NCBI GenBank assembly: GCA_021628825.1
Contig: JAJXRY010000002.1
Span: forward strand, 1 to 64,000
Source of the DNA: Lachnospiraceae bacterium
GTDB lineage: Bacteria; Bacillota; Clostridia; Lachnospirales; Lachnospiraceae
Length of the DNA: 64,000 nt
Reading direction: 5' to 3'
Shown here: positions 38,959 through 49,735 of the stretch, piece after piece
How the letters are laid out: every line of letters begins with the position of its first letter
Position numbering within the stretch: the first letter of the stretch is position 1
Made by a program: the position numbers and the translations under genes
The notes under the pieces: generated by a model
What the model was told of the DNA's origin: nothing
The model's database searches: none
What the model saw: only the letters and a program-made list of their open reading frames with translations

Positions 38959-39903
38959 TTACATTCTTGCATTCTGTACATTTTCCCGGAACCAGTCATA
39001 AGCAAGCTGTACGCCTTCGCGCAGCTCAACCTTATGTGTCCAGCCAAGTCCGTGAAGCTTATCCACGTTGGTAAGCTTTCTCGGTGTACCGTCCGGCATA
39101 TCCTTGTTCCATACGATCTCACCCTCGTATCCGACAACATCCTTAACAGTTTCTGCAAGCTCCTTAATGGTAACTTCCTTTCCTGTTCCAATGTTTACAT
39201 GCTGTTCTCCTTCATAATTTTCCAGGAGGAATACGCAGGCATCTGCCATATCATCTACATACAGAAACTCGCGGAGAGGTGTTCCTGTTCCCCAAAGCTC
39301 TACGGAAGGGGACTTGTTTTCCTTCGCTTCATGGAATTTCCGGATCATGGCAGGCATTACATGGGATCCCTGTAGGTCATAATTGTCATGCGGTCCATAA
39401 AGATTGGTCGGCATACAGCTGATAAAGTCATCCCCATACTGTCTCTTATAAAACTTGCACATTTCAAGACCGGCGATCTTGGCAATGGCATACGCCTCAT
39501 TCGTTGTTTCCAAAGGACCGGTGAGCAGTGCGTACTCCGGAATCGGCTGCGGTGCCATCTTCGGATAAATGCAGGTGCTTCCTAAGAATAACAGCTTCTT
39601 TACCTTATATCTGTGGCAGCACTCGATCACGTTACACTGGATCTGCATATTCTCATAAGCGAACTCGGCAGGTGTGGTATTGTTTGCATTGATGCCGCCC
39701 ACCTTGGCTGCTGCCAGAACAACTACATCCGGCTTTTCTTCTTCGAAGAAATCACGTACCTGCTGCTGGTTGGTCAGATCCAGCTCTCTGTGTGTTCTTC
39801 CAATAATATTGGTGTAGCCCTTGGATTCAAGGTTACGCACGATTGCGCTTCCAACCAGCCCCCGATGTCCGGCCACATAAATCTTATCTGTTTTTTCCAT
39901 CAT
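38959..39903 (-). CDS. fcl: GDP-L-fucose synthase
   Basis: This is a 314-residue short-chain dehydrogenase: NAD(P) motif GHRGLVGSAI, LGSTCIYPKMAPQPIPE, and the catalytic Tyr-x3-Lys in EAYAIAKIAGLEM. It converts GDP-4-keto-6-deoxymannose to GDP-L-fucose, directly following the reaction of Gmd encoded at 41574. The frame is intact and length is normal for the family. Last gene of the surface-sugar run, followed by a strong terminator. Confidence 0.92.
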   Translation of the reverse strand: MMEKTDKIYVAGHRGLVGSAIVRNLESKGYTNIIGRTHRELDLTNQQQVRDFFEEEKPDVVVLAAAKVGGINANNTTPAEFAYENMQIQCNVIECCHRYKVKKLLFLGSTCIYPKMAPQPIPEYALLTGPLETTNEAYAIAKIAGLEMCKFYKRQYGDDFISCMPTNLYGPHDNYDLQGSHVMPAMIRKFHEAKENKSPSVELWGTGTPLREFLYVDDMADACVFLLENYEGEQHVNIGTGKEVTIKELAETVKDVVGYEGEIVWNKDMPDGTPRKLTNVDKLHGLGWTHKVELREGVQLAYDWFRENVQNARM

Positions 39904-41574
39904 CTGATAATCCCTCCTGAATGGTTTCTCCTATCAATATATCTTCTTTCTGCCATGGTGCGGCAGGAAAAGCATCATATCCGGTACGGTCACCCTCCTT
40001 CGGATAATAAAAGGTGTAGCCGTGCATATCATAAGCAATCGTATCAAAATGCTCATAGTCCTTCTGTTTCACAAAATACTCTGTTGTAAAGCTGCGGACA
40101 TTTTCTATTCCAAAAGCTCCTGCTTTATAAATTCCAAGTAAAATCAGGAAAAGAAATGCAATCCTTCCCCGGTCAAACCTCTGGATCCATGTCACATAAA
40201 CATATCCCCAGTCCAGTACGGCCGTAAGCCAAAGGAATACGCAGCCATAACGGACAAGCGGTGAAGTGGCCATCCAGAATACAAAGCAGACATTCACAAC
40301 ACCAACGGAAACAATACAGGAAGCTGGTCTTTTTTCTTCCGGATCAGTGTTCCAAGCACAATGCCAATCAGTAGAACAAGTCCGCTTACTGCCAGCAGGA
40401 AAAATCCCTTATCCGTTAATGAAAGTGACCGGAACCAGTCCGGAAACCACTCTGTGATTCCCTCTCCATAACGGGTCACATCACTGTACCCTCTTCCCCA
40501 GACCTTGATTTCACGGGCATCGTATTCTGCCGCGCCCTTCGGAATCTTGTAAGGCAGATCAAAGAGGTCAATCGAAGTAAACGGGTAAACCAGCCATCCG
40601 GAAAGCAGTACATTCCGGATAAAATACGGAAGTGCCGTAAGGAATCCGGTCAGCAGAAAACAGCCCGTCTCCTTCCACCTCTTCTGCCGGATCATCTGTA
40701 TCGCAGGATACCATACCAGCAGCAGAATCACAGCTCCCGAAAGCTTCATTGTCAGAATGGTTACACCCAGTACACAAAGCATGGCGTAAGGAAAGTAATC
40801 CGTGACACCATCCTCCACCAGCATGAGCCACCGGATCACCACATAAAATACCAGCAATACCATAAAATAATCGGACGCCGGTGAGATCATTTCATCAAAA
40901 ATATTAAACAGGTAGTACGCCGCCATCACACGGGCAAAGTCTGACAACCGGAAGCTCCTGCTTCCCTTCTCCCAGAATCTGCTCACACATACCACGGAAA
41001 GAAGCCACGCCAGAAATCCCGCTCCGCAGTGAAAGGACTGTCCTCCCAGAAAGCGGAAGCTGTACAATGCGGTCCATGGAAATGCCGCGCTGTTGTAAGC
41101 CAGCCGGCTGTGCAGGTTTCCAAGTCCCCGGATTACTCCGTATTCTTCAATCCACCGGATGCTCTGCGCATGATACAGCCCGGTATCATAATGCTCAATC
41201 CCACGGGATGTTCCGTAGGCATACAACAGAAAGAGCAACGCATAAACCATTGCTCTTTTGATATTCTTCTGATTCCATAACTGCTTCAGTTCTTCTGCAA
41301 ATCTGTCCCGGTAAAAAATCACACCGGCCGCTGCCAGAATGAGCAGCAGCACATTCGCAAAAAGTCCTACTTTGTAGAAGATACTGAACATCTGGGCATA
41401 GAACACCGTGAATGCCACTCCGGCATACACACAGCCGGTCCATGTCCGATGCGGTTCCTCATGAAGCGCTTTCTCCTGCTTTCTCCGGAATCCGGTCAGT
41501 AATTCGTAACAACAAAATCCCAACACATAGCAGGTAATCAACATATAAAGAAAAATACCAGTTACGGAAATCAT
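39884..41574 (-). CDS. Polytopic membrane protein of the surface-sugar cluster (frame-interrupted)
   Basis: Two open pieces join when the T6 run at 40330-40335 loses two bases, giving about 562 residues with around 12 hydrophobic helices, a TSRGIEHYDTGLYHAQSIRW loop near residue 130 and a soluble end (YDMHGYTFYYPKEGDRTGYD). The layout resembles PMT/ArnT-like or LIC_10190-like membrane glycosyltransferases. It overlaps gmd at one end and fcl at the other, so it is coupled to GDP-fucose synthesis and may act in glycan assembly. Family unconfirmed. Confidence 0.6.
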
Positions 41575-42635
41575 TAGCGATTCTTATATTCCTCGCAGCT
41601 CATTCCTGCGATCTCTTTCATATCTGCGTCCATCATCATTGCAACCAGACCCTTGAAATCTACATCTCTCTTCCAGCCAAGTGTCTTCTCGGCCTTCGTG
41701 CAGTCACCCCAGAGGAATTCCACTTCTGCGGGACGATAGAATTCCGGATTCACATCCACAAGAAGTCTTCCTGTTGCAGCATCGTATCCCTTCTCGTCTA
41801 CTCCGGTTCCTTCCCAGCGGATCGTAATTCCAAGCTGCTCGAAGGATTCCTCTACGAACTCACGAACGGTATGGGTTTCATTGGTTGCAAGCACGAAATC
41901 ATCCGGCTTGTCCTGCTGAAGCATCATCCACATACCCTTTACATAGTCGCCTGCAAATCCCCAGTCACGCTTGGCATTCATATTCCCAAGGCTTAATTTC
42001 TCCTGCTTACCTGCCATAATGTTTGCAATGGCAAGCGTAATCTTACGCGTCACGAAATTCTCTCCACGTCTCGGAGATTCATGGTTAAAGAGAATACCGT
42101 TGCATGCAAACATATTATAGGATTCTCTGTAGTTTACAGTGATCCAGTAGGAGTAAAGCTTGGCTGCTCCGTACGGGCTCTTCGGATAAAACGGAGTCTT
42201 CTCACTCTGCGGTGCTGTTTCCGGGATCCCTCCAAACAGCTCAGAGGTGGAAGCCTGATAATATCTGCAGTTACCACCATTGACACGAATGGCTTCGAGA
42301 AGCTTTAAGGTGCTTACGCCCGTTGCTTCTGCGGTATATTCGGGAACCTCAAAGGATACGCCGACATGGGACTGTGCAGCCAGATTATAAACCTCATCCG
42401 GGCGGATTTCAGCAATCAGTCTCATCAGATTGCTGGAATCGGTGGTATCTGCATAGTGTAAGAAAAACTTCACTTTATTATACTCGGAATTGAGAATGTG
42501 GTCGATACGTGCTGTATTGGAAATACTGTGTCTGCGCACCAGACCGTGAACCTCATATCCCTTCTCTAACAGGAACTCTGCAAGATAAGAGCCGTCCTGT
42601 CCTGTAATACCTGTAATTAATGCTATCTTCTGCAT
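41574..42635 (-). CDS. gmd: GDP-mannose 4,6-dehydratase
   Basis: This is a 353-residue extended SDR: GITGQDGSYLAEFLLEKGYE (cofactor loop), YNLAAQSHVGVSFE, and the catalytic YGAAKLYSYW. It makes GDP-4-keto-6-deoxy-D-mannose from GDP-mannose, the substrate of Fcl. Intact and of normal length. Together with fcl it gives a complete route to GDP-L-fucose for a capsule, wall polysaccharide or glycoprotein. Confidence 0.94.
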   Translation of the reverse strand: MQKIALITGITGQDGSYLAEFLLEKGYEVHGLVRRHSISNTARIDHILNSEYNKVKFFLHYADTTDSSNLMRLIAEIRPDEVYNLAAQSHVGVSFEVPEYTAEATGVSTLKLLEAIRVNGGNCRYYQASTSELFGGIPETAPQSEKTPFYPKSPYGAAKLYSYWITVNYRESYNMFACNGILFNHESPRRGENFVTRKITLAIANIMAGKQEKLSLGNMNAKRDWGFAGDYVKGMWMMLQQDKPDDFVLATNETHTVREFVEESFEQLGITIRWEGTGVDEKGYDAATGRLLVDVNPEFYRPAEVEFLWGDCTKAEKTLGWKRDVDFKGLVAMMMDADMKEIAGMSCEEYKNR

Positions 42636-42708
42636 AGAATTCTCCTTTTTCCTTATTTATACTCTTTTATACTCTGCCTGATTCAGCGCTATATTATCCC
42701 AATCTCTC

Positions 42709-43176
42709 TTAAGCGAAAAATTGCATATTACACATTCCAATTGCAATAATGATACCCAGAATAGCTCCCATCAGTACCTGCAGCGGCGTGTGTCCCACAA
42801 ATTCCTTAAGTGCCTTCTCGACATCAATGTTCTTGCCCATCTGGGTGAAAATCTCCATCATTTCATTCAGTACCTTGCCCTGCTTACCGGTTTCCTGACG
42901 CACACCCATCGCGTCATACATCACCACAATTGCAAAGACCGCCGCCAGTGCAAATTCAAAGCTTCCGCCTCCATACCGGATTCCGGTTGCCGTTGCAAGT
43001 GCACATACTGTTGCGGAATGAGAGCTCGGCATTCCACCGCCCCCTACCAGCCGTTCTGCGACAAACTGTTTGTTCACAATAATATGGATAATGGTTTTCA
43101 GAACCTGTGCAACAAACCAGCCGGTGATTGCTGACATGAAAATACTGTTATGTGTTAAGTCTGTTAAAAATGTCAT
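42709..43176 (-). CDS. Divergent PAP2 (DUF212) membrane protein
   Basis: This 155-residue protein has three to four helices and the family hallmark GGGGMPSSHSATVCALATATG and VMYDAMGVRQETGKQ. It is a divergent phosphatidic-acid-phosphatase-type protein that may dephosphorylate an isoprenoid or lipid phosphate. It lies between gmd and the rhamnose gene, ending 1 bp after it. The frame is intact. Confidence 0.85.
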   Translation of the reverse strand: MTFLTDLTHNSIFMSAITGWFVAQVLKTIIHIIVNKQFVAERLVGGGGMPSSHSATVCALATATGIRYGGGSFEFALAAVFAIVVMYDAMGVRQETGKQGKVLNEMMEIFTQMGKNIDVEKALKEFVGHTPLQVLMGAILGIIIAIGMCNMQFFA

Positions 43177-43177
43177 C

Positions 43178-44026
43178 CTATTTCATTCCTTTAATGTAAC
43201 TTTCAATTGCATCGTGCCAGTCTGCAAACCGGTAATCGGAGGTAAGCTTTAACATATAGTTCTCCAGAATGGAATAGGAAGGACGCGGTGCCTTCGCTGC
43301 AAATTCTTCACTCGTAATATGATTTACCTTCGTATTCTTTCCTGCAAGACGGAAAATCTCTTCCGCAAAGTCTGCCCAGGAGCAGCTTCCTTCACAGGTA
43401 GCATGGAACAATCCGTAATTCTCGGTAAAGAGCAGATGTGCAATTGCTCCCGCAAGCTCCTTCGTACTGGTAGGGCTTCCTACCTGATCTTTTACGACAC
43501 TGACCTGATCGTTGGTTTCCGAAAGACGCAGCATCGTTTTCACAAAGTTCCTGCCGTCTCCATAAAGCCATGCAGTGCGGAAGATGAAGAAACGGTCTGC
43601 AAACTGCTTTACCATGTTCTCGCCCTGCAGCTTCGTTTTTCCATATATGCCCTGCGGATCCGGAGTATCAAATTCGATATATGGATGATCCGACTTCCCG
43701 TTAAATACATAATCCGTAGAAATATGAACCATCTTTGCGCCGGTCTGCGTTGCAGCAATACTTAAGTTGCGTGGGCCGATGGCATTAATGCGGTAAGCAT
43801 TGTCCACATCGGTTTCACAGGCATCGACTGCGGTATGTGCAGCACAGTTGATAATCGCATAAGGCTTTACCTCGCGTGCCAGCTTTAATACCTCATCAAT
43901 ATTCGTAATATCCAGCTCGTTTACATCTGTATTTACAAACTCAAGCTCCGGATTACCTGCAAGCTCCAAATTAATGGCCCGTCCTAACTGACCATTGCAT
44001 CCTGTTACAATTATTTTTTTCATCAT
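43178..44026 (-). CDS. rfbD: dTDP-4-dehydrorhamnose reductase
   Basis: A 282-residue SDR with TGCNGQLGRAINLEL, HISTDYVFNGKSDHPYIE and YGKTKLQGENMV (catalytic Tyr-x3-Lys). It carries out the last step of dTDP-L-rhamnose synthesis. The other rfb genes are not in the window, so they must lie elsewhere. The frame is intact. First gene of the surface-sugar run. Confidence 0.92.
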   Translation of the reverse strand: MMKKIIVTGCNGQLGRAINLELAGNPELEFVNTDVNELDITNIDEVLKLAREVKPYAIINCAAHTAVDACETDVDNAYRINAIGPRNLSIAATQTGAKMVHISTDYVFNGKSDHPYIEFDTPDPQGIYGKTKLQGENMVKQFADRFFIFRTAWLYGDGRNFVKTMLRLSETNDQVSVVKDQVGSPTSTKELAGAIAHLLFTENYGLFHATCEGSCSWADFAEEIFRLAGKNTKVNHITSEEFAAKAPRPSYSILENYMLKLTSDYRFADWHDAIESYIKGMK

Positions 44027-44172
44027 AAGCCTCCATGATAAACTCTTCTACTATTTTTACCCTTTTTCTTACCATTTTCACAAGTGAATTTCCAATTTAA
44101 TAAAAATTTAGCCTGCAAAATCACTATTATATATGTCCTTAAAATTTATCAAAGCTTAATAATTTTTGTTAG

Positions 44173-44200
44173 TGACTGCTTATTCTTCCTATGCTATAAT
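44173..44200 (+). promoter_or_regulatory. Extended -10 promoter for the first DUF3048 lipoprotein
   Basis: TGCTATAAT (TATAAT at 44195-44200) forms an extended -10 motif with TGACTG 16 bp upstream as a weak -35. The start codon follows 52 bp later. It is divergent from rfbD. Confidence 0.6.
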
Positions 44201-44251
44201 AGGCAATGTGAGTTTTTAACCCACAGAATTACAGAAAGAGAGGAAATTATC

Positions 44252-45418
44252 ATGAAGTACTTAAAGGCGTTATCCATAGTTGCCTTATCGGCAGCTTTTA
44301 TATTAACCGGCTGTGGAAAAGATACAGAAGAAGTTCAGCCTGTTGTCGAGCCCATCATCCAGTCTCAGCCGGCTAAGGAGGAAACCACGCAGGAAGAATC
44401 TGTAGAAGAAGAAACTACAGAAGAGGATGTTCCCCCGGAAGAAGGAATGGTCCGCAGCCCCATTACTAATGAGTGGATCAGCGGTGACCTTGAAAATGCA
44501 AGACCAATTGCAATTATGGTGCCTAACGATAAGGCTTCTATGCCACATTATAATGTGTCAAAGGCAGACGTCCTTCATGAATGTCCTGTTGTAGCGGATC
44601 TAACCAGATGTATGGCTGTCATTAAAGATTGGGAAGGCTTAGATCGCATTGGCAATGTCCGCAGCTGCCGTGATTATTTTGTCTATTGGGCTTTAGAATA
44701 CGACTCTATTTATGTACATTTTGGTGGACCCTTCTATATTAATGATATTATTGAACGGGAAGGTACTGACAATATCACCGGATGCAACTACGGTGAAACT
44801 CATCACGATGGATTATATGCAAATGCGTTTTTCCGTTCCACAGACCGTAAAAAGCCTCATAATGCATATGCAAGTTCTGATGGAATTAATGAAGCGATTG
44901 AACACTTTAATTATTCCAAGACGTATCGTAATGACTATTATCAAGGTGCTCATTTTACTTTTTCAAGAACAGAAAATACTCTGGATGTTGATAAGACTAT
45001 TTCTGGCAAAGAAATTGATTTATCAGCCGCATATCCTATTGTAAAGACCTCTTTTACTTACAATGAAAATGACGGGCTTTACTATCGTTATATGTATGGT
45101 GAACCTGATGTAGATGCTGCTAACGATAACGTTCAGCTTGCTTTTTAAAAAAATCTGATTATTCAAAATACTTATTATGAGACTCGAGATGCAAAAAGGA
45201 TATCTTGCTTTTTCAGGATCATGATACTACCAGAGATGGATACTACTTTACAAATGGCAAAGGAATTCATGTAACATGGAAAAAGACCGCAGACTATGAA
45301 CCAACAAAGTATTACGATGACGACGGTAATGAAATTGAATTTAATACCGGAAAGACCATGATCTGTATTATTGAAGACGGCGACAGCTTTTTCAGCTGAC
45401 GGTGTATCCATCAACTAA
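44252..45418 (+). CDS. DUF3048 (YerB-like) lipoprotein 1 (frame-interrupted)
   Basis: ATG at 44252 behind GAGAGGAAAT starts a lipoprotein signal (ALSAAFILTGC). The body has RSPITNEWISGDLENARPIA, NVRSCRDYFVYWALEYDSIY and GKGIHVTWKK, the DUF3048 pattern of YerB. Extra bases at 45143-45154, 45195 and 45390 break the end; repaired, it closes at 45418 with about 385 residues, matching the intact paralogue at 45547. YerB-type proteins are envelope lipoproteins of uncertain role. Confidence 0.82.
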
Positions 45419-45456
45419 TGCGGCATCTCTTAACCGCAAATACTCTATGAAATACT

Positions 45457-45495
45457 AAAGACAGGAATGTACATGCTTTCCTGTCTTTTTATTTT
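45457..45495 (+). terminator. Rho-independent terminator after lipoprotein 1
   Basis: AAAGACAGGAA pairs with TTTCCTGTCTTT across a short loop and is followed by TTTTATTTT. Confidence 0.85.
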
Positions 45496-45546
45496 GGACA
45501 AATTGTGCTACACTGTATCTATTGAAATATTAGGGGAGGGTTTTAC

Positions 45547-46734
45547 GTGAATAAATTCAAGCAATTATCCTTACTTACATTATCCGCACTGCTGATTGTT
45601 TCCGGCTGTACCGCATGTGGGAAGACCAATAAAGAAACCATGCCTTCTGTGGATGTAATTACCTCCATACCGGAGGATGCGAAAGATACTTCCGGAGATT
45701 CCTCCGGCAGTGATTCCACGGCTAATGATATGCAGGCTGCAGCCACAGCGACTCCTTCCCATGAAGGAATGGTCCGGAGCAGGCTGACGAACGAATGGGT
45801 AGATCCTTCGGTTGCTTCTACCAGACCAATTGCCGTCATGATTCCAAACTCGAAAACGGCAAGCCAGTATGGGATCTCACAGGCCGATATTCTTTATGAA
45901 TGTAATGTGGAAGCCAGCATGACACGTCTGATGGCAATTTTTGATGACTGGAGCAGCTTTGATAAGCTTGGAAATATCCGTAGCTGCCGTGACTATTTTG
46001 CTTACTGGGCCTTTGAATGGGATGCGGTGATCGTCCACTATGGCGGTCCGTTCTATATGAATGACGTTATGGGACGTAACGATACCCAACACATTGACTG
46101 TATTGATTATGGCAGTGCTTATTACCGGGATGTGGCTAAGAACGATTACGACAACGCCTTTACCAGTACGAAGCTTCTGGAAAAGGCCATGGATTATTAC
46201 GGTTATTCGGATAAATATCGTGATGGCTATGCGGATGAACAGCATTTCCTCTTTGCAGATGACGAGACACCGAATACGTTGGATCAATATGCAGATGCGC
46301 TTACTGCCGCAAAGGTAGATCTGTCACTTGCTTATCCCGTTACCAACTGCTATTTCATCTATAATGAAAAGACCGGGCTCTATGACCGCTACCAACATCT
46401 TTCCCGTGATGTGGACGGTCCTCATGTCGATCTTGCAAATGACCAGCAATTATCCTTTAAGAACATTCTGGTGCAGAACACCTATTATGAAGTCCGTGAC
46501 CAGAAGGGCTATCTGGCTTTCCAGTGTCACGACACGACACGAGACGGCTGGTTTTTCACCAATGGAAAGGGTATTCATGTTACGTGGGAAAAGACCTCCG
46601 ATTACGGTGCAACGAGATATTATGATGATGACGGCAATGAAGTTCTGTTAAATACCGGTAAAACCATGATCTGTATTCTTGCGGATGGCGATTCCTTTAC
46701 CGTTGATAATAAGGTAATTTCTTCCGCATCATAA
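45547..46734 (+). CDS. DUF3048 (YerB-like) lipoprotein 2
   Basis: A GTG at 45547 (GGGGAGGG upstream) starts an intact 395-residue lipoprotein: lipobox region LIVSGCTAC, then RSRLTNEWVDPSVASTRPIA, GNIRSCRDYFAYWAFEWDAV and a C-terminal GKGIHVTWEKTSDYG. It is a tandem paralogue of the preceding gene and supplies the reading frame used to repair it. Surface-anchored, function uncertain. Confidence 0.88.
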   Translation: MNKFKQLSLLTLSALLIVSGCTACGKTNKETMPSVDVITSIPEDAKDTSGDSSGSDSTANDMQAAATATPSHEGMVRSRLTNEWVDPSVASTRPIAVMIPNSKTASQYGISQADILYECNVEASMTRLMAIFDDWSSFDKLGNIRSCRDYFAYWAFEWDAVIVHYGGPFYMNDVMGRNDTQHIDCIDYGSAYYRDVAKNDYDNAFTSTKLLEKAMDYYGYSDKYRDGYADEQHFLFADDETPNTLDQYADALTAAKVDLSLAYPVTNCYFIYNEKTGLYDRYQHLSRDVDGPHVDLANDQQLSFKNILVQNTYYEVRDQKGYLAFQCHDTTRDGWFFTNGKGIHVTWEKTSDYGATRYYDDDGNEVLLNTGKTMICILADGDSFTVDNKVISSAS

Positions 46735-46757
46735 TCTGTATATTCTACACAATTATA

Positions 46758-46785
46758 AAGGCGTTGCCATTTGGCAGCGCCCTTT
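46758..46785. terminator. Terminator hairpin between convergent genes
   Basis: AAAGGCGTTGCC pairs with GGCAGCGCCCTTT (one mismatch, 4-base loop) between the plus-strand lipoprotein and the minus-strand HPr gene, so it may serve both. Confidence 0.7.
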
Positions 46786-46809
46786 GCTTTCATTACCAGC
46801 TATTCTGTT

Positions 46810-47073
46810 TTATTCGCCTAATCCATTTTCGATTGCAGTAACCAGAGAATGCAGTGCTTCTGCTTCATCTTCCCCATCACAGCAGAATTCAATTTCATCG
46901 CCGCACTTTACGCAGGCACCAAGTACGCTTAATACACTCTTGGCATTGGCCGTATTTCCACGAAATGTAAATGTGATCAACGACTTGAATTTCATAGCCT
47001 CCTTGCACAGGATTCCGGCCGGTCTTAAATGAAGACCTGTAGGATTCTTAATAATCACCTTTTGGCTTACCAT
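46810..47073 (-). CDS. HPr-like phosphocarrier protein
   Basis: From ATG 47073 the 87-residue protein has NPTGLHLRPAGILCKEA, with the phosphorylated His, and TANAKSVLSVLGACVKCGDE, with the regulatory Ser. It is an HPr/Crh-family protein that passes phosphate to PTS enzymes or controls carbon catabolism. The extra 20 residues of the longer frame (from 47133) overlap glmM's end and are unlikely to be used. It follows glmM by 13 bp. Confidence 0.85.
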   Translation of the reverse strand: MVSQKVIIKNPTGLHLRPAGILCKEAMKFKSLITFTFRGNTANAKSVLSVLGACVKCGDEIEFCCDGEDEAEALHSLVTAIENGLGE

Positions 47074-47086
47074 ACTTCCATACCCC

Positions 47087-48436
47087 CTATAACATGACAT
47101 TCTGAATAAGGTCAGCAAGTTCTTTTGCATCATGTTCGATCATCTGCTTGTCTTTTCCTTCGATCATGACACGAACCTTCGGTTCCGTTCCGGAAGGCCG
47201 GATCAAAACTCTGCCCTCACCCGCAAATTTATCCGTAAGTTTTTGAATTGCATCGGCAATTTCAGGATACTCCATGTACTTCTCTTTCTTATGGTTCGGC
47301 ACCTTCGCATTAACAAGTGCCTGCGGCAGTACCTCCATAACGGAAGACAACTCAGAAAGCGGCTTGCCGGTCTCTACAAGAACCTGTAACAGATGAAGGG
47401 CACTCAGCAGACCATCACCAGTTGTATTCTCTTTAAGGAAAATAATATGTCCGGACTGTTCACCGCCAAGGCTTGCACCGATTTCTCTCATGCGCTCTAA
47501 TACATAACGGTCTCCAACCTTTGTCTGTTCAATATGGATTCCGTTCTTCTCACCCATAATAAAGAAACCAAGATTACTCATTACGGTTGCTACGATTGTA
47601 TCATTGTTCAGCTCGCCGTCCTGCTTCATATGGTTACCGATGATCGCCATAATCTGATCACCATCAACCACATTACCAAGTTCATCTACAGCAAGAAGCC
47701 GGTCTGCGTCTCCGTCAAAAGCCAGACCAATCTGTGCTTTTTCATATACGACACGTGCCATCAGCTCTTCCATATGGGTAGATCCACAGTTGGCATTGAT
47801 GTTCGTTCCATCGGGCATGTTGTGAATGGCTACCACATTACCGCCCAGCTCCTTCAAGGCTTCTACGGATGTGTAGTAAGAAGCACCCTCAGCACAGTCT
47901 ACCACGATCTTCATTCCGGTCAGATCCACATTCACAGACTGAATGGAATGATTGATATATTCTTCACGCGCATCGGTACGATACTTGATCTTTCCAACAT
48001 TCGCACCAATCGGGAATTTAATCTGGCGCATATTGTCACGGATAATGGCTTCGATCTCATCTTCCAGGGAATCCGGTAGCTTATATCCGTTTCCGTCAAA
48101 GAATTTAATTCCGTTAAACTCTACGGGATTGTGGGATGCGGAAATAACAACACCTGCATCAACCTTATATTTTCTGGTCAGATAGGCTACCGCGGGTGTG
48201 GGAATGACCCCTACATACACGGCATTCGCGCCAACCGAACAAATACCTGCCATCAGTGCATTCGCCAGCATATCCCCCGAAATTCTTGTATCGCATCCAA
48301 CCATAATCGTAGGTTTATGCTCATTTTCTTTGGTAAGAACATAGGCTCCTGCCTGACCAAGCTGCATCGCAAGCAACGGTGTTAATTCATCATTGGCCAC
48401 TCCTCTTACACCATCTGTACCAAATAGTCTGCTCAT
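47087..48436 (-). CDS. glmM: Phosphoglucosamine mutase
   Basis: This 449-residue protein is intact: MSRLFGTDGVRGVANDELTP, the active-site serine loop VVISASHNPVEFNGIKFF, the metal loop FDGDADRLLAVDE and the phosphate loop RPSGTEPKVRVM. It converts glucosamine-6-phosphate to glucosamine-1-phosphate for cell-wall precursor synthesis. It lies after cdaA-cdaR, the order seen in many Firmicutes, where CdaA activity is linked to GlmM. Confidence 0.96.
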   Translation of the reverse strand: MSRLFGTDGVRGVANDELTPLLAMQLGQAGAYVLTKENEHKPTIMVGCDTRISGDMLANALMAGICSVGANAVYVGVIPTPAVAYLTRKYKVDAGVVISASHNPVEFNGIKFFDGNGYKLPDSLEDEIEAIIRDNMRQIKFPIGANVGKIKYRTDAREEYINHSIQSVNVDLTGMKIVVDCAEGASYYTSVEALKELGGNVVAIHNMPDGTNINANCGSTHMEELMARVVYEKAQIGLAFDGDADRLLAVDELGNVVDGDQIMAIIGNHMKQDGELNNDTIVATVMSNLGFFIMGEKNGIHIEQTKVGDRYVLERMREIGASLGGEQSGHIIFLKENTTGDGLLSALHLLQVLVETGKPLSELSSVMEVLPQALVNAKVPNHKKEKYMEYPEIADAIQKLTDKFAGEGRVLIRPSGTEPKVRVMIEGKDKQMIEHDAKELADLIQNVML

Positions 48437-48455
48437 GTTTTAAAATAAGTCCTTT

Positions 48456-49735
48456 CTATTCTTGTTTTGCTGATATATGCACAACCACTTCTACCGGTTC
48501 TAACAGACGTACATCGTCCGGGAGTCCAAAGTTCACTTCCATATTATAGAAGCCTTCCTGCAGCTCCTCAAGATTGAATTTCTCCATGAGGTCGTTCACA
48601 TCAATGATACCCTCCAGACTCGATGCCTGAACCTCACTCAGATTCTGTGCCAGACCAATCACTTCAATGATAAAGGTCTCTTCGACACCGGATACACTTG
48701 CCGTAAACCCATCCGGCAGATTGGTCACATGAATCCTGCTTTCTCTCATTTCAATCTTCTTGGAAATTTCAGGCTCAATATCCACCGTTACTGCTACAAC
48801 ACTGTCTGCCAGATCAACTAACTGGACATTATCCGGCAGATACTGTAACAGATCAATTTCCTCTGTAAAGGTATCACTCTTATTCGTCATATCCAGCAGT
48901 TCTGCCGGGATATCAATACTCTGGATTTTCTTAAGAACACTGCTCTTTCCACAGATCGTTACGGTCTGCAGATCACACTCCACATTACCGGTAAATCCAT
49001 AACCGTAAGTCGGTTCTCCCTGCGTATGGAACACAAGCGGAACTTCCTTGGTCTGCAAAATAGATACCTGAACATTTACGCTCTTGATATTCTGTGTAAT
49101 ATTCGGATCATCCACCGCATTGCCATCGGCGTCATAAAGACGGATTTCCGCGCTGGTACTGATATCACTCGTAAATCCGGTTACGGTAATCTCCGCTACC
49201 GCTTTGGAAACAGAAGTAACTACCGATTCTGGTCCGGAAATCCGGACCAGGTTCTGATCCGTTGTAATATCGCCAACCATGTAACCATCGCTGACCTCAC
49301 CGGAAATCTTCGTTCCCAGAGCCATGGTCTTGGTCTTCTTATTCTCAATATTCAGCTTCACCGTATCGCTGCTGGGTGTAATGCTGTTAATCTGATCCTG
49401 GTTAATGTTTGTAGCAAGCTTAATCGAAACCGTATCGAGACTGCTGATATTACTTACATCCGCTGTCGCCACGATATTACTTTCGGACATACTGGATACC
49501 ACAGATCTCGGTCCCCGGATCGTCACCCGGCTGATGACATCGGAATTCTCCAGCACCTCATATACCCTGCCCGACTCCGTAATTGCATCGGTATTTTTCC
49601 AGAACAACCGGCACATTATAAAAACGATTTTGAAGTCGTCGGGTTTCAAATACTGGTTCCAACGAGCCACAACACAATAGAAAACAATACAGAGATCAGC
49701 TTCAGGCCAAGATTTGTCGTCAGTTTGTTTTTCAT
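48456..49735 (-). CDS. cdaR: CdaR (YbbR-domain) regulator of c-di-AMP synthesis (frame-interrupted)
   Basis: ATG at 49735 overlaps the cdaA stop. The N-terminal membrane anchor reads LGLKLISVLFSIVLWLV. The frame is then interrupted by a TGA and by extra bases in runs at 49620-49624 and 49594-49598, after which four YbbR repeats follow (for example VYEVLENSDVISRVTIRGPR and KTMALGTKISGEVSDGYMVG). The product of about 425 residues is anchored outside the membrane and modulates CdaA. The TGA is not explained by a run. Confidence 0.85.

Noticed and set aside
44084..44251. 56-residue N-terminal extension of the first DUF3048 lipoprotein
   Set aside because: The lipoprotein signal and SD fit the ATG at 44252, and a TATAAT promoter lies inside the extension.
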